Below the pieces are notes generated by a model, which had not been told where the DNA came from, made no database searches, and saw only the letters and a list, made by a program, of their open reading frames with translations. From positions 1-64,000 of the forward strand of contig JASBUC010000022.1 in NCBI GenBank assembly GCA_030148065.1: a stretch of 64,000 nt of DNA. Direction: 5' to 3'. Below are positions 1-9,235 of the stretch, piece after piece (within the stretch, counting starts at the first letter, position 1; every line of letters begins with the position of its first letter). This DNA is from Legionellaceae bacterium (GTDB lineage: Bacteria; Pseudomonadota; Gammaproteobacteria; Legionellales; Legionellaceae). The translations under genes were made by a program, and so were the position numbers.

Positions 1-264
1 GACGTAATTAACAAAATCGACTAAATTATCTAAAAGCGCTCCATCAATTTGAGGTGTCATTAGTGTTACTTTACTGGCGCGAGCCAAGGTGCCATCAATG
101 GCGTCGATTAAAATGGCTAAAAGCATCATACTCAAGGCGGCAACGGGCTTGTCTTTGCCAATAAAATAGATGGTTAAGAGTGCAACGATGGAAGTGCTTG
201 CGGTTAGGGTATGGATACACCATGCTCTAAACGTTAGTAAGTGGCTTGGGCCTTGCTGGGACAT
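1..264 (-). CDS. pcs: Phosphatidylcholine synthase (partial, 5' part only)
   Basis: The first 88 codons are visible on the minus strand; the gene runs off the left edge. It matches the CDP-alcohol phosphatidyltransferase family: DGTLAR is followed by a G-x3-D-x3-D pattern (DGALLDNLVD), and the spacing between the two halves resembles bacterial phosphatidylcholine synthase rather than PgsA or PssA. Pcs condenses CDP-diacylglycerol with choline directly, at the inner membrane. The residues preceding the motif form hydrophobic helices (TSIVALLTIYFIG, AALSMMLLAILI). The ATG at 264 is the only evident start. It is divergent from the yhdP-like gene. Without the C-terminus another CDP-alcohol transferase cannot be excluded. 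Confidence 0.72.
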   Translation of the reverse strand, partial: MSQQGPSHLLTFRAWCIHTLTASTSIVALLTIYFIGKDKPVAALSMMLLAILIDAIDGTLARASKVTLMTPQIDGALLDNLVDFVNYV

Positions 265-372
265 GATTTATGGTCATTAAGAAAGATCGGGAAATAATAT
301 AGAAAAGTGTTAATTAAATCCATACCTAAGCTCTCAGAACATAAACAAAATTCTGCTTAAGGTAATGCTTTA

Positions 373-402
373 TTGTGCTAAATGTACCGGTTTGGGTATA
401 AT
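373..402 (+). promoter_or_regulatory. Candidate sigma-70 promoter toward yhdP
   Basis: TTGTGC (373-378) and a perfect TATAAT (397-402) are separated by 18 bp. It lies in the pcs/yhdP divergent gap just outside the inverted-repeat element, so transcription would read through the element into the yhdP-like gene. This is called from sequence only. Confidence 0.4.
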
Positions 403-410
403 ATTGGTTC

Positions 411-573
411 TATACCCATGATACTTCGAAATGCCCTTTTTTAGGTGTGGTTAATTTCATCCCAGCGGCTTTTCTAAAATAAGTCATATCCATAGTTCTG
501 GCGCATTTTTGATAAGGTGTTGGGGTGGAATTAAGTATCATAAAAATGGGCATTTTGGAGTCTTATGGGTATA
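411..573 (+). repeat. 163-bp inverted-repeat element, copy A (MITE-like)
   Basis: The ends are imperfect terminal inverted repeats of about 26 bp: TATACCCATGATACTTCGAA on the left, against the reverse complement of the right end, TATACCCATAAGACTCCAAA. A second copy at 55593-55755 lies in the opposite orientation and differs at only about six positions by eye. Both carry an intact 43-codon reading frame (here complement 410-541). There is no transposase, so this is a non-autonomous element. Outside it, TTGGGTATA (392-400) and TATACCCAA (572-580) form a further flanking inverted pair at this copy only. The whole pcs-yhdP gap of more than 300 bp otherwise holds only the candidate promoter. Confidence 0.85.
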
Positions 574-619
574 TACCCAAGGGTTCCTCAAAACTTAAGA
601 ATGATTGTTTTTTTTCACT

Positions 620-3600
620 ATGAAGGATAGCGCGTTGAAGCTAAAACCCAAGCTTTTGCTTAGCACAATTTTTGCTGTTTTATGCCTTCTGGGTCTTGGC
701 AATCTGTCGATGCAATATTTTGTCCCTAAATTGCCCACCTACCATCAAAAGATTGAACGATATTTATCTGAGGAACTTGGTGCGCACGTACACATTGGTC
801 AATTGAAGAGCAGTTGGCGCTGGGGCCTCCCTATTCTGGTAATAGATAATTTAGTCGTACGTAATGAGCAAGGACTGGACGTTGTCATGATTTCAGAGGC
901 CTCAGTCGGTCTCAACTGGTGGCGGAGTTTAATTAATTGGCAATGGCAACCTGGTTTTATTGTCGTTACTCAACCAAAAGTGATTCTTAATCAAATCAAA
1001 CCAATTGCTCTAGCAGCGCATCGCTGGCAGGATTTATTTGTCTTGCCAGGCATGAAAACAGGGGCTTTGAAAAAGGGCCAAACTTCTGAGCAAGCAGTCC
1101 TTCATTGGTTGGCAGAACAAGATCACATTCTTATCAAAAATTTATCATTATTTGTTAAAAAGGAAGGGGGAGGGATCTTGCCCTTTTCTGCGTTGACTTT
1201 AAACATCGCTAATAAAGGAACCAACCATCACTTGAAGTTAACCTTTCATTTGGATCAGTTAACGAAAACCAATGTCTATCTCATTGCTCACTTAAATGGC
1301 CAGGACCTAACTCATTTACAAGGCCAGCTCTATCTTCATGCAGAAGAAATCATGCCTGCCCAATGGTTTAATTTTATTTGGGGTCGTTCGTATCAATTAA
1401 CCAGTGGGAAAATCAACATTGATTCTTGGTTAAATCTAAAGGATGGACGCATAAACTCAACACAATCAACCATTGATGCGCTAAATTTAGGTGTCTTGAA
1501 TACGAAGAGTAAGCGGCGTTTGTTTTTTCAGAATTTTGATGGACGTTTAAATAGCGAAAATAAGAACAATAAACAACGGATAATCTTGGATAAAATTCAT
1601 CTACGATCCGGTGACAGACAGTTAAAAAACAATAAAGTCATTGTCTCACAAGACAAGCAAGACCGAACCATTAACATCAAAGAGCTTGATTTAACGTTAC
1701 TGCAAAAAATATTAAATTTTATCAACGTTCCCCCAAATTACGTGGGCTTAGACATTCAGAGCAAACAACTTAGTGAGAGCGTCTTTCTCAAAGGTGCTGC
1801 TAGGAATACTGAATTTAAGTTTAATGATCAGGGTTTGAGTTATGCAAAGGGGCACGTGTCAAATCTTGCGATTAAGAGTAAAAAGAATGATTTCTTATTA
1901 AAAAATATAAATTTTTCTTTTCTGTATGATAAAAAAGCGCTTTCACTATCCCTTCAATCAAAACTTACTTATCTGGATGCCCCATCCTTTATTGCAAAGC
2001 CAACTTACTTAAGCGCTTTAACAGGGGAGCTTGAGATAAATCAAGTGAGCAAAACGCCTCAAGTTTGTTGGAAGGACTTTAAATTAAAACACCCATTTTT
2101 AAACTTTAAATCAGCAGGGTGTTTGAATGAGATAAACACAAACGCACCACGCATAAATCTCTCCTTTGACTTTTCCTCCACTCATGGTGAAAAGCTTCCC
2201 TCTTTCATTCCTAAAGAAGGGCTTAATGCCAAACTCACTAGTTTTCTAAATGAGTCTGTATTATTTGCCCCATCCATACATGGTTATGGTAGTTGGAGAG
2301 GGGAACTATTTGAGTTTCCTTATCTAAAGGGAACTAATGCCGGAAGTAAAGGTGCGTTTTATTTATCCGCTAACGTTCAAGATTTAAGCATGAAGTACCA
2401 TAAGGATTGGCCGGTTGCTGTTGTCTATGATGGAAACATTAAGGTTGAACAAGGAGAGGTTGCTATTGACCTTCTAAAGGGGCGCACACTAGACATTCCA
2501 ATTGAAAATGTTCACCTAAATTTAAAAAAACACCATCAGCATGAACAGTTATTAATGCGAGGCTCTTTCAAGACGGGGGGCAAAGAGGCAAGTCAGTTTG
2601 TTAAACAATCAGCTTTAGTTGAAGATCTGGCCTTTTTAAATTATTTCCAAATTGATGGGCCTTTGTCTGTTTCAACGCAACTGCGTTTTAATTTAGACGA
2701 GAAAAAACCTGTGAGAGCCGTCTTCGGTAAAGTCATGCTTAAAAACGCAACGGCGTCATTTATTAAAGATCCCAGTTTTAAAGTTGAAAATCTAAGCGGA
2801 GAGGTCAATTTTTTCCAGCATGGTGTGACTAACTCAATATTACAAGGCTCACTGTGGCAGAGCCCTGTTACTTTTTCTTTAAACAGTGAAAATCGCTTAC
2901 CCTACAAAATGACCATAGGTCTTAAGAGTAATCTTTTGATAGATAAAGTCAGTAAAGAGCTTAATTTGGATCTTTCTTTTATGAAAGGCCAAATGAACAC
3001 AGAGCTTTTTGTAGAGAAAACACCTTCAATGCCCACCCTAAATTTCAAAGGGGTGATGGATTTAAAGAAGGTCAGTGTTGCTTTACCTGCGCCCTTTTAT
3101 AAAGAAGAGAATAGTAATAAAAAAATTGAGATGACTGGTCAAATTTTGCATGATGCCCTAACAGATCTAACACTTAAGATTAAAGATGAGCTGAGTTTAC
3201 GCTATCGACAACAATCATCTGTTAATAAGCTTGTAATAAGAACGGCTCCTTTGCAGATAGCAGATTGGTCCAAAACGTTTAACTCTCTTATGACTGGCTT
3301 AAAAGCAAAGCCCTGGTTTCAAACAGATAATCCACGAGATAATTTTCAAATAAACAGTGAGGGATTATTTTGTGAGAATTTCATAACCCCCCCGGTTCAA
3401 ATTAGTTTTGATTCTTCTAAGCTTGGCACGGAAATACATTTACAGGGAAAAGACATCGATGGAGTGATTAGCGATCCAAACTATGTCAAAGGTACGATTG
3501 TTGCCAAGTTTAAAAAATTAAAATTAACGTCTAATTCTACAAACCTGGTAAGCAAACAGGAGGAAGAGCTTACTTTTCCTGATTTAGATCTAAACATTAA

Positions 3601-4381
3601 AGAATTACAGATCGATGATTTAAGCTTAGGTCGTTTAAACCTAAGTACTCGTAATCGACTTAATGCATGGATGATTGATCTTTTTAATTTAGAAAATCAA
3701 TACAATACACTGAAACTAAAAGGTGCTTACACAAAAGATAAAAAAGAGCTAACCGAAATAACAGGCTTTCTACAAAGCCGAAATCTTGCCGAGACGTTCA
3801 AAATGTTAAAAAAAGAAGTGGTTGTTCGCTCTAGCAATGGACTGCTTCGATTTAACTTATCATGGCGTGCCGCACCCAATAGCCTTTCAATGGAAAAATT
3901 GAAAGGCTTTTTTTCCTTGATGATTAAAAAAGGTAGCATCACCCACTTAAATCAGGAAATGGAGGAAAAAGTAGGGATAGGGAAGCTATTAAACATATTA
4001 AGTTTGCAAACCATTCCTCGACGATTGGTGCTGGATTTTAATGATCTTAAGATGGGGTTACCATTTGATAAGCTCTCTGCAGAGCTCAAGGCGGATAATG
4101 GGAATTTAAAGATTGTTAGAGCTGAGATGAATGGCCCTGTAGCCTCTGCTCGTTTAGAGGGGGCTCTCTCACTTATTAAACGCTCTTATGATGTGAAGGT
4201 GTATTTAGATCCACATGTTACCTCAAGTCTGCCAGTTGTTGCCGCCATTGCAGGGGGGCCTATTGCAGGCGTTGCTACTTGGCTTGTTAGTAAGGTTGTC
4301 AGCAGTGGTATGAAGAACTCTAAAGCTTATGCCTATCAAATTAAAGGCCCTTGGAACGATCCCTTAATTAATCAACTCTAA
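620..4381 (+). CDS. yhdP: YhdP-family AsmA-like envelope protein
   Basis: A very large protein (1253 aa from the ATG at 620) with one N-terminal membrane anchor (LLLSTIFAVLCLLGLGNLSM) and a long periplasmic region of beta-rich repeats. Its C-terminus has the family signature TSSLPVVAAIAGGPIAGVAT followed by a YQIKGPWNDP-type end. The length matches YhdP (about 1266 aa in E. coli), one of the AsmA-like proteins implicated in phospholipid transport from inner to outer membrane. An in-frame TTG at 605 would add five residues; the ATG is preferred, though neither has a strong ribosome-binding site. It converges on recQ with a 9-bp gap. Family assignment is firm; the transport role is family knowledge. 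Confidence 0.85.
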   Translation: MKDSALKLKPKLLLSTIFAVLCLLGLGNLSMQYFVPKLPTYHQKIERYLSEELGAHVHIGQLKSSWRWGLPILVIDNLVVRNEQGLDVVMISEASVGLNWWRSLINWQWQPGFIVVTQPKVILNQIKPIALAAHRWQDLFVLPGMKTGALKKGQTSEQAVLHWLAEQDHILIKNLSLFVKKEGGGILPFSALTLNIANKGTNHHLKLTFHLDQLTKTNVYLIAHLNGQDLTHLQGQLYLHAEEIMPAQWFNFIWGRSYQLTSGKINIDSWLNLKDGRINSTQSTIDALNLGVLNTKSKRRLFFQNFDGRLNSENKNNKQRIILDKIHLRSGDRQLKNNKVIVSQDKQDRTINIKELDLTLLQKILNFINVPPNYVGLDIQSKQLSESVFLKGAARNTEFKFNDQGLSYAKGHVSNLAIKSKKNDFLLKNINFSFLYDKKALSLSLQSKLTYLDAPSFIAKPTYLSALTGELEINQVSKTPQVCWKDFKLKHPFLNFKSAGCLNEINTNAPRINLSFDFSSTHGEKLPSFIPKEGLNAKLTSFLNESVLFAPSIHGYGSWRGELFEFPYLKGTNAGSKGAFYLSANVQDLSMKYHKDWPVAVVYDGNIKVEQGEVAIDLLKGRTLDIPIENVHLNLKKHHQHEQLLMRGSFKTGGKEASQFVKQSALVEDLAFLNYFQIDGPLSVSTQLRFNLDEKKPVRAVFGKVMLKNATASFIKDPSFKVENLSGEVNFFQHGVTNSILQGSLWQSPVTFSLNSENRLPYKMTIGLKSNLLIDKVSKELNLDLSFMKGQMNTELFVEKTPSMPTLNFKGVMDLKKVSVALPAPFYKEENSNKKIEMTGQILHDALTDLTLKIKDELSLRYRQQSSVNKLVIRTAPLQIADWSKTFNSLMTGLKAKPWFQTDNPRDNFQINSEGLFCENFITPPVQISFDSSKLGTEIHLQGKDIDGVISDPNYVKGTIVAKFKKLKLTSNSTNLVSKQEEELTFPDLDLNIKELQIDDLSLGRLNLSTRNRLNAWMIDLFNLENQYNTLKLKGAYTKDKKELTEITGFLQSRNLAETFKMLKKEVVVRSSNGLLRFNLSWRAAPNSLSMEKLKGFFSLMIKKGSITHLNQEMEEKVGIGKLLNILSLQTIPRRLVLDFNDLKMGLPFDKLSAELKADNGNLKIVRAEMNGPVASARLEGALSLIKRSYDVKVYLDPHVTSSLPVVAAIAGGPIAGVATWLVSKVVSSGMKNSKAYAYQIKGPWNDPLINQL

Positions 4382-4390
4382 CACAAATCC

Positions 4391-6187
4391 TTAGGCCATA
4401 AGATCTAAAAAGGACTGCCCGTATCGCTTAAGTTTAACTGATCCCACACCAGAGATGTTGGCCATTTCATTCAAACTTTTCGGGCGCACTCTGACAAAGT
4501 CTTTTAGTGTTGAATCATGAAAAATAACATAAGGTGGTAGATCTTGTTCTTTAGCAAGTTTGATTCGTAAGGCCTTTAGATCTTCAAATAGCAATTTATC
4601 TATTTCATCTTCAAGCTCAATGACATCAGACTTCCTGCCTTGAGGCTTGCTTTTCTTTGGCAGGTTTTTGAGCTCTAACTGATATTTATCTTTTAAAAAC
4701 TGTCGTCCTTTAGAACTAATTCGGATAATGCCGTGTTCTAAAATGTGTACAGTTAATAAGTCCAAGGCGACTAGTTGCCGAAAGATGCTTTGCCATTGAC
4801 GTTTGGAATACTGCTCACCTATGGCAAAAGTTGACAGTGTTTGATGTTGATTCTGAACAACTTTATCAGTCGCTTTTCCGAGTAACACATCAATGACATG
4901 ACCTGCCCCAAACCGTTGTCCTGTACGATAAACCGCTGAAAGTGCTTTTTGTGCATCAATGGTTGCGTCAAATGTTTCGGGCTTTTCAAGGCAGTTATCA
5001 CATTGACCGCAGGGATCGTTGCTTTCACCAAAGTAGTTGAGTAAGACCTGTCTTCGACAATTAACGGCCTCGCAAAAATTTAAAAGGCAGTTTAGTTTTT
5101 GGTGCTCTACTTTTTTTTGCTGAGCACTGGCATTTCCGGTTTCTATAAAGTGCCGATGTAGTGCTGTGTCGTTAAGGCCATAAATCATTAGAGCATTAGA
5201 AGGCTTGCCATCGCGACCTGCTCGTCCGGTTTCTTGATAATACGCTTCTATGTTTCGTGGGATGTTTAAATGAACCACAAAGCGGACATCTGGCTTGTCA
5301 ATTCCCATGCCAAAGGCAATGGTTGCCACCATGATAATCGATTCTTGTTGAAGAAAGGCTCTTTGGTTTTTCTCACGTTCCTGTTGAGGAAGGCCCGCGT
5401 GATAAGGGTAAGCATTCAGCCCTTCACTAATAAGAAACTGATGGATCTCATCGACTTTTTTTCGAGAAGAGCAATAGATGATACCAGAGTCCCTCAAATG
5501 TTGTGTTTTGATAAAGTCGAGTAATTGCTTTTTAGGATTTATCTTATCTACCACTTTGTAAAAAATATTGGGCCTGTCAAAGCCACCGATAAAAATATGT
5601 GGATGAACAAGGTGCAATTGCTTGATAATGTCTTCTTGGGTGGGGGTGTCTGCTGTTGCGGTTAAAGCAACTCTTGGCACCTCTGGAAAGTGTGATTTCA
5701 GGCATGATAGAGCCTGATAGTCTGGTCGAAAGTCATGCCCCCATTGAGACAGGCAGTGTGCTTCATCAATGGCAATTAATGAGAGGTTAATGGTTTTTAG
5801 AAAAGATAAGGTCTCGTCCATTAACAAGCGCTCAGGTGCAACGTAGAGTAATTGAACTTTGTCATCTCTAAGTGCTTTATAAACCAGAGCTTGTTCCTTG
5901 CCAGATAGACTTGAATTAAGAGAAAGGGCTGAAATGCCTAACTGTCTTAGGGCCGAGACTTGATCTTGCATCAGTGCAATTAGAGGTGAGACCACAATCC
6001 CAACCCCATCTCTTACCATGGCGGGAATCTGGTAGCACAGTGATTTACCACTGCCTGTTGGCATTAACACAAAGGCATTCTGGCCATCAATAATTTTATT
6101 GATGACGGTTTCTTGTCCGGCTCTAAAGGACTGATAGCCATAGATGTTATTTAATACGGTCTGTGCAGCAGAGGTTGGTTGGCTCAT
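4391..6187 (-). CDS. recQ: ATP-dependent DNA helicase RecQ
   Basis: A 598-aa SF2 helicase with all RecQ landmarks in order: motif I MPTGSGKSLCYQIPA, DEAH box with the RecQ aromatic loop (IDEAHCLSQWGHDFRPDY), motif VI QETGRAGRDG, the zinc-binding C-x(n)-CGQCDNC cluster, a winged-helix region and a C-terminal HRDC domain (KSLNEMANISGVGSVKLKRYG). It unwinds DNA 3'-5' in RecF-pathway recombination and restart of stalled forks. It lies 61 bp downstream of nadA on the same strand, so it could be the last gene of the purB-nadB-nadA run. Length is normal for the family. Confidence 0.96.
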   Translation of the reverse strand: MSQPTSAAQTVLNNIYGYQSFRAGQETVINKIIDGQNAFVLMPTGSGKSLCYQIPAMVRDGVGIVVSPLIALMQDQVSALRQLGISALSLNSSLSGKEQALVYKALRDDKVQLLYVAPERLLMDETLSFLKTINLSLIAIDEAHCLSQWGHDFRPDYQALSCLKSHFPEVPRVALTATADTPTQEDIIKQLHLVHPHIFIGGFDRPNIFYKVVDKINPKKQLLDFIKTQHLRDSGIIYCSSRKKVDEIHQFLISEGLNAYPYHAGLPQQEREKNQRAFLQQESIIMVATIAFGMGIDKPDVRFVVHLNIPRNIEAYYQETGRAGRDGKPSNALMIYGLNDTALHRHFIETGNASAQQKKVEHQKLNCLLNFCEAVNCRRQVLLNYFGESNDPCGQCDNCLEKPETFDATIDAQKALSAVYRTGQRFGAGHVIDVLLGKATDKVVQNQHQTLSTFAIGEQYSKRQWQSIFRQLVALDLLTVHILEHGIIRISSKGRQFLKDKYQLELKNLPKKSKPQGRKSDVIELEDEIDKLLFEDLKALRIKLAKEQDLPPYVIFHDSTLKDFVRVRPKSLNEMANISGVGSVKLKRYGQSFLDLMA

Positions 6188-6248
6188 TGGATCTTTCTAT
6201 TATTTTTTTATAGATCCTAGCTAACTGTGTTAAAAAGTCACGAACTTT

Positions 6249-7586
6249 TTATCGCTCAGTAATCTCTATCATCTTTTGTAGAGCTCTCTTGGCATTAAAC
6301 ACAAGTTCCTCCTTTTCTGCATCGGTTAGTCGCTCTCTTAAGCCAGAAAATTCGTTAACCACATCACCAGGCTTTACAATGTTCTCACAACAAAGCTCTC
6401 CTTTTCTTAATAAATCAAGAAGTGCTACTAGGTGAGGCGGATCATTTCGACTCATGGTCGCACATCCGCAGCCAATAGAGCTCTTTTGCTCAATATTGGC
6501 ATCAGCCAAGTTCTGTACCTCAATGCCACGTAGGCGTGCTTGTTCTTTAAGATTTTGAACCATGTGGTTTTCTGTGGCGATGGCATAGCGCCTGGTGTTT
6601 GCATGATCATTCATTACAATCTTCCAAATATCTGACGTCGAGCCATGGTAGTCTGCCTGTCTAATGACTTCATTGCGACACTCAGGGTGTGCAACAGTCG
6701 CATACCCTTTCGCCTGCCAATAGGCATTCATTGCCTGATTATAGTGAGTGTGCACAGCACAAAAACTCTCAAATAAAACAAGACTGGCTTCATCGAACCT
6801 CTTAATTGTCTCAATGCTCTGTAAATCCAAGTTAAATTGACTGCTCTGACTGCCACCTGGCCAATAAGCAATCTTACTTGCTGGAATGGATAGCCAATGT
6901 GCGACGTTCTCCCCCATGTGCTTGTCTGGGATAAATAATATTTTTTTGTTTTGTGCTAGAGCCCATTCGAAAATTTTCTTAACATTAGAGCTTGTGCAAA
7001 CAGCCCCACCTTGAGCACCAGTTAAGGCTTTAACCCGTCCAGACGTATTCATGTAACAAATTGGCAGGATGTTTTCCTCGCCATAGCGTTCATTAAGGGC
7101 ATTAAGAGCGGGCTCTACCATGTAGTCTTTTGCCAGCATTTCCATGGTACAGCCTGAGCGGGGGTTCGTAATGTAGGTGGTTTGGTTTGGATTTGCCAGT
7201 ATGCTAATGCTCTCTGCCATAAAGTGAACGGCAGACTCAATAATAATCGTTTTCTCAGGTTTATTGAGCGCTTTTAAGGCCAACTGATATGAGTCACCAA
7301 TTTCACCATCAAATTGCTCGATTAATTTAACAATTTCACCCCCCATATAGTAGTGTGCAACGAGCATTAGCGCATCACCAAAGTGCTCTTGAGCCCTTTT
7401 TACATAGGGGGTCATCCAATTGAGGATGGTAGTTAGTTTTCGATCTTTTAGCGCTAAGTATTCTTCGGCATAAGGAATAAAGTTCTCTTGGTAGTGACCA
7501 AGAGGGTAATCGGTTTGGCAAATTGCCATGTCGCTTTTTATTTCAATTAGGTCGCTTCGAGGCGCGGCATTTAGTATTGAGTTCAT
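6249..7586 (-). CDS. nadA: Quinolinate synthase NadA
   Basis: Makes quinolinate from iminoaspartate and dihydroxyacetone phosphate using a [4Fe-4S] cluster. Visible landmarks are LMLVAHYYMGGEI (substrate site), NPRSGCTMEMLA, NTSGRVKALTGAQGGAVCTSSN, IPDKHMGENVA, VAHPECRNEV and the C-terminal SSIGCGCATMSRNDP cysteine segment. At 445 aa it is longer than E. coli NadA (about 347 aa), with extra N-terminal sequence and a tail of about 60 residues after the last cysteine segment. It follows nadB by 57 bp, so the two consecutive de novo NAD enzymes are paired. Confidence 0.94.
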   Translation of the reverse strand: MNSILNAAPRSDLIEIKSDMAICQTDYPLGHYQENFIPYAEEYLALKDRKLTTILNWMTPYVKRAQEHFGDALMLVAHYYMGGEIVKLIEQFDGEIGDSYQLALKALNKPEKTIIIESAVHFMAESISILANPNQTTYITNPRSGCTMEMLAKDYMVEPALNALNERYGEENILPICYMNTSGRVKALTGAQGGAVCTSSNVKKIFEWALAQNKKILFIPDKHMGENVAHWLSIPASKIAYWPGGSQSSQFNLDLQSIETIKRFDEASLVLFESFCAVHTHYNQAMNAYWQAKGYATVAHPECRNEVIRQADYHGSTSDIWKIVMNDHANTRRYAIATENHMVQNLKEQARLRGIEVQNLADANIEQKSSIGCGCATMSRNDPPHLVALLDLLRKGELCCENIVKPGDVVNEFSGLRERLTDAEKEELVFNAKRALQKMIEITER

Positions 7587-7643
7587 TGCTTAGCAGTTAT
7601 GATGACAAATTATGGGCATTCTAAACGCAAATTCATCAAACAT

Positions 7644-9227
7644 TCAAGGATCTTCTCTATAGTGTCCTCCATGAGAGTCTCGTCGCTTAATCGCGGCTTT
7701 TATAATAAGTTCTGCGACTAAAATGATGTTTCTTAGCTCTACAAGATCTCGGGTAATACAGTGCTTCCAGTAGTAGTCTTCCACGATTTTTTTGCGGGTT
7801 TGAACCAAGGTTAGAACGTCTTTTAAGCCGGCTTCAGTGCGTATAATGCCAGCATAAGAGCTCATTTCTTGGCGCAACCCTTTCCAGTGCGCTGAAATTT
7901 GGCTTGCCCGCCTTGGGTTAACATAACTTCCTGATTCCCAGGCTCGTATAGAGCCCGGGTTAAATGTTTGCCGGCATAAGGCAATGATTTTATCGCAAGA
8001 CAACAGTCCCATCACCGAGCTCTCTAATAATGAGTTGCTTGCTAAACGGTTAGCACCATGAAAGCCGGTACAAGCTACTTCACCAATGGCGAAAAGTCTC
8101 TTAAGAGAGGTTTCACCATTGGGTGTCGCTATCACACCACCACATTGATAGTGTGCAGCAGGCACCACAGGTATTGGATCTCGGCTGATGTCTATGCCTA
8201 TGTCATTTAATGAATGAAAAATTTTAGGGAACCGTTTGGCAAGAAATGCTTGGTCTTTGTGACTTATGTCTAAATAGACGTGATTGACGTTTGAGCTTTC
8301 TATCTCGGAAAAGATGGCACGAGAGACCACATCTCTGGTGGCCAATTCTTTGTGTTGAGGCTGATACTTTGCCATAAAAGCGGCACCAGTTTCTGCATTG
8401 AGTAGTTTGGCGCCTTCGCCTCTTAGGGCCTCTGAAATTAAAAAATTGTTTAATTTGGGGTGATACAACAGGGTGGGATGAAATTGATAAAACTCCATGT
8501 TGGTAATCAAAGCATTGGCTCTGGCGGCCATAGCTACGCCATCCCCAGTTGCAACACTGGGATTGCTGGTGTATCGGTAAGTTTTTCCAGCACCTCCTGT
8601 TGCTAACACGGTTGCTTTAGCCAGAAAGGTATGAATTAACTCAGAGCGTTCATCCAACACGTAAGCACCGAGTACGCTTTTAGCGCTTTGTGGCTTAAAT
8701 GATGGCGATTTTGTAATGAGGTTCACCGCAATGTGCCGAGTAAAGCACTGTATGTTTGTGTGATGGTTTAGCTGATGCAAAAGACAGTCAATAATGCTTT
8801 GCCCACTTTTGTCACCACAGTGGTAAATGCGGCGATTAGAGTGCCCACCTTCAATTCCTAAATCATATTGGTTATGGTCGTTTTTATAGAAGGGGACCTT
8901 GTACTGTTCAAAGGCTCGTAAGGCTGAAGGTGCCTTGGCAAGGAGGGCGTTAACAGCTGGGCGATGGCAAAGACCATCACCAGCTTTTATGGTATCGATG
9001 GCATGGCGCTTAATGTCTTCTTCAGAGGTACTAATAGCAATGCCGCCTTGTGCCGCATAACTATTACTTGCCCGCAGAGAGGCTTTGGCAAGTAGAGCAA
9101 TCTTTAGGGTTGGCTCTTTTTGGGTTAGATTGAGAGCAAGCTTAAGTCCTGCAAGCCCGCTCCCAATGATTAGTACGTCAAAGCTAACTTGATGGCCTTG
9201 TTGATTAATGTAACTCGTTTGTGCCAT
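7644..9227 (-). CDS. nadB: L-aspartate oxidase NadB
   Basis: Flavoprotein that oxidises L-aspartate to iminoaspartate, the substrate of NadA. The N-terminal dinucleotide fold is LIIGSGLAGLKLALNL. The FAD-linked segment SNSYAAQGGIA, the substrate-side EFYQFHPTLLY and LRGEGAKLLN motifs, and the PAAHYQCGGV and GEVACTGFHGANRLASNSLLE signatures follow in order. The 527-aa length is typical. It starts 8 bp after the purB stop and precedes nadA, consistent with a purB-nadB-nadA transcription unit. Confidence 0.96.
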   Translation of the reverse strand: MAQTSYINQQGHQVSFDVLIIGSGLAGLKLALNLTQKEPTLKIALLAKASLRASNSYAAQGGIAISTSEEDIKRHAIDTIKAGDGLCHRPAVNALLAKAPSALRAFEQYKVPFYKNDHNQYDLGIEGGHSNRRIYHCGDKSGQSIIDCLLHQLNHHTNIQCFTRHIAVNLITKSPSFKPQSAKSVLGAYVLDERSELIHTFLAKATVLATGGAGKTYRYTSNPSVATGDGVAMAARANALITNMEFYQFHPTLLYHPKLNNFLISEALRGEGAKLLNAETGAAFMAKYQPQHKELATRDVVSRAIFSEIESSNVNHVYLDISHKDQAFLAKRFPKIFHSLNDIGIDISRDPIPVVPAAHYQCGGVIATPNGETSLKRLFAIGEVACTGFHGANRLASNSLLESSVMGLLSCDKIIALCRQTFNPGSIRAWESGSYVNPRRASQISAHWKGLRQEMSSYAGIIRTEAGLKDVLTLVQTRKKIVEDYYWKHCITRDLVELRNIILVAELIIKAAIKRRDSHGGHYREDP

Positions 9228-9235
9228 CGCATTAA

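Noticed and set aside
605-619. TTG start for the YhdP-like protein
   Set aside because: An ATG five codons later gives a normal membrane-anchor N-terminus; the TTG has no better ribosome-binding site.
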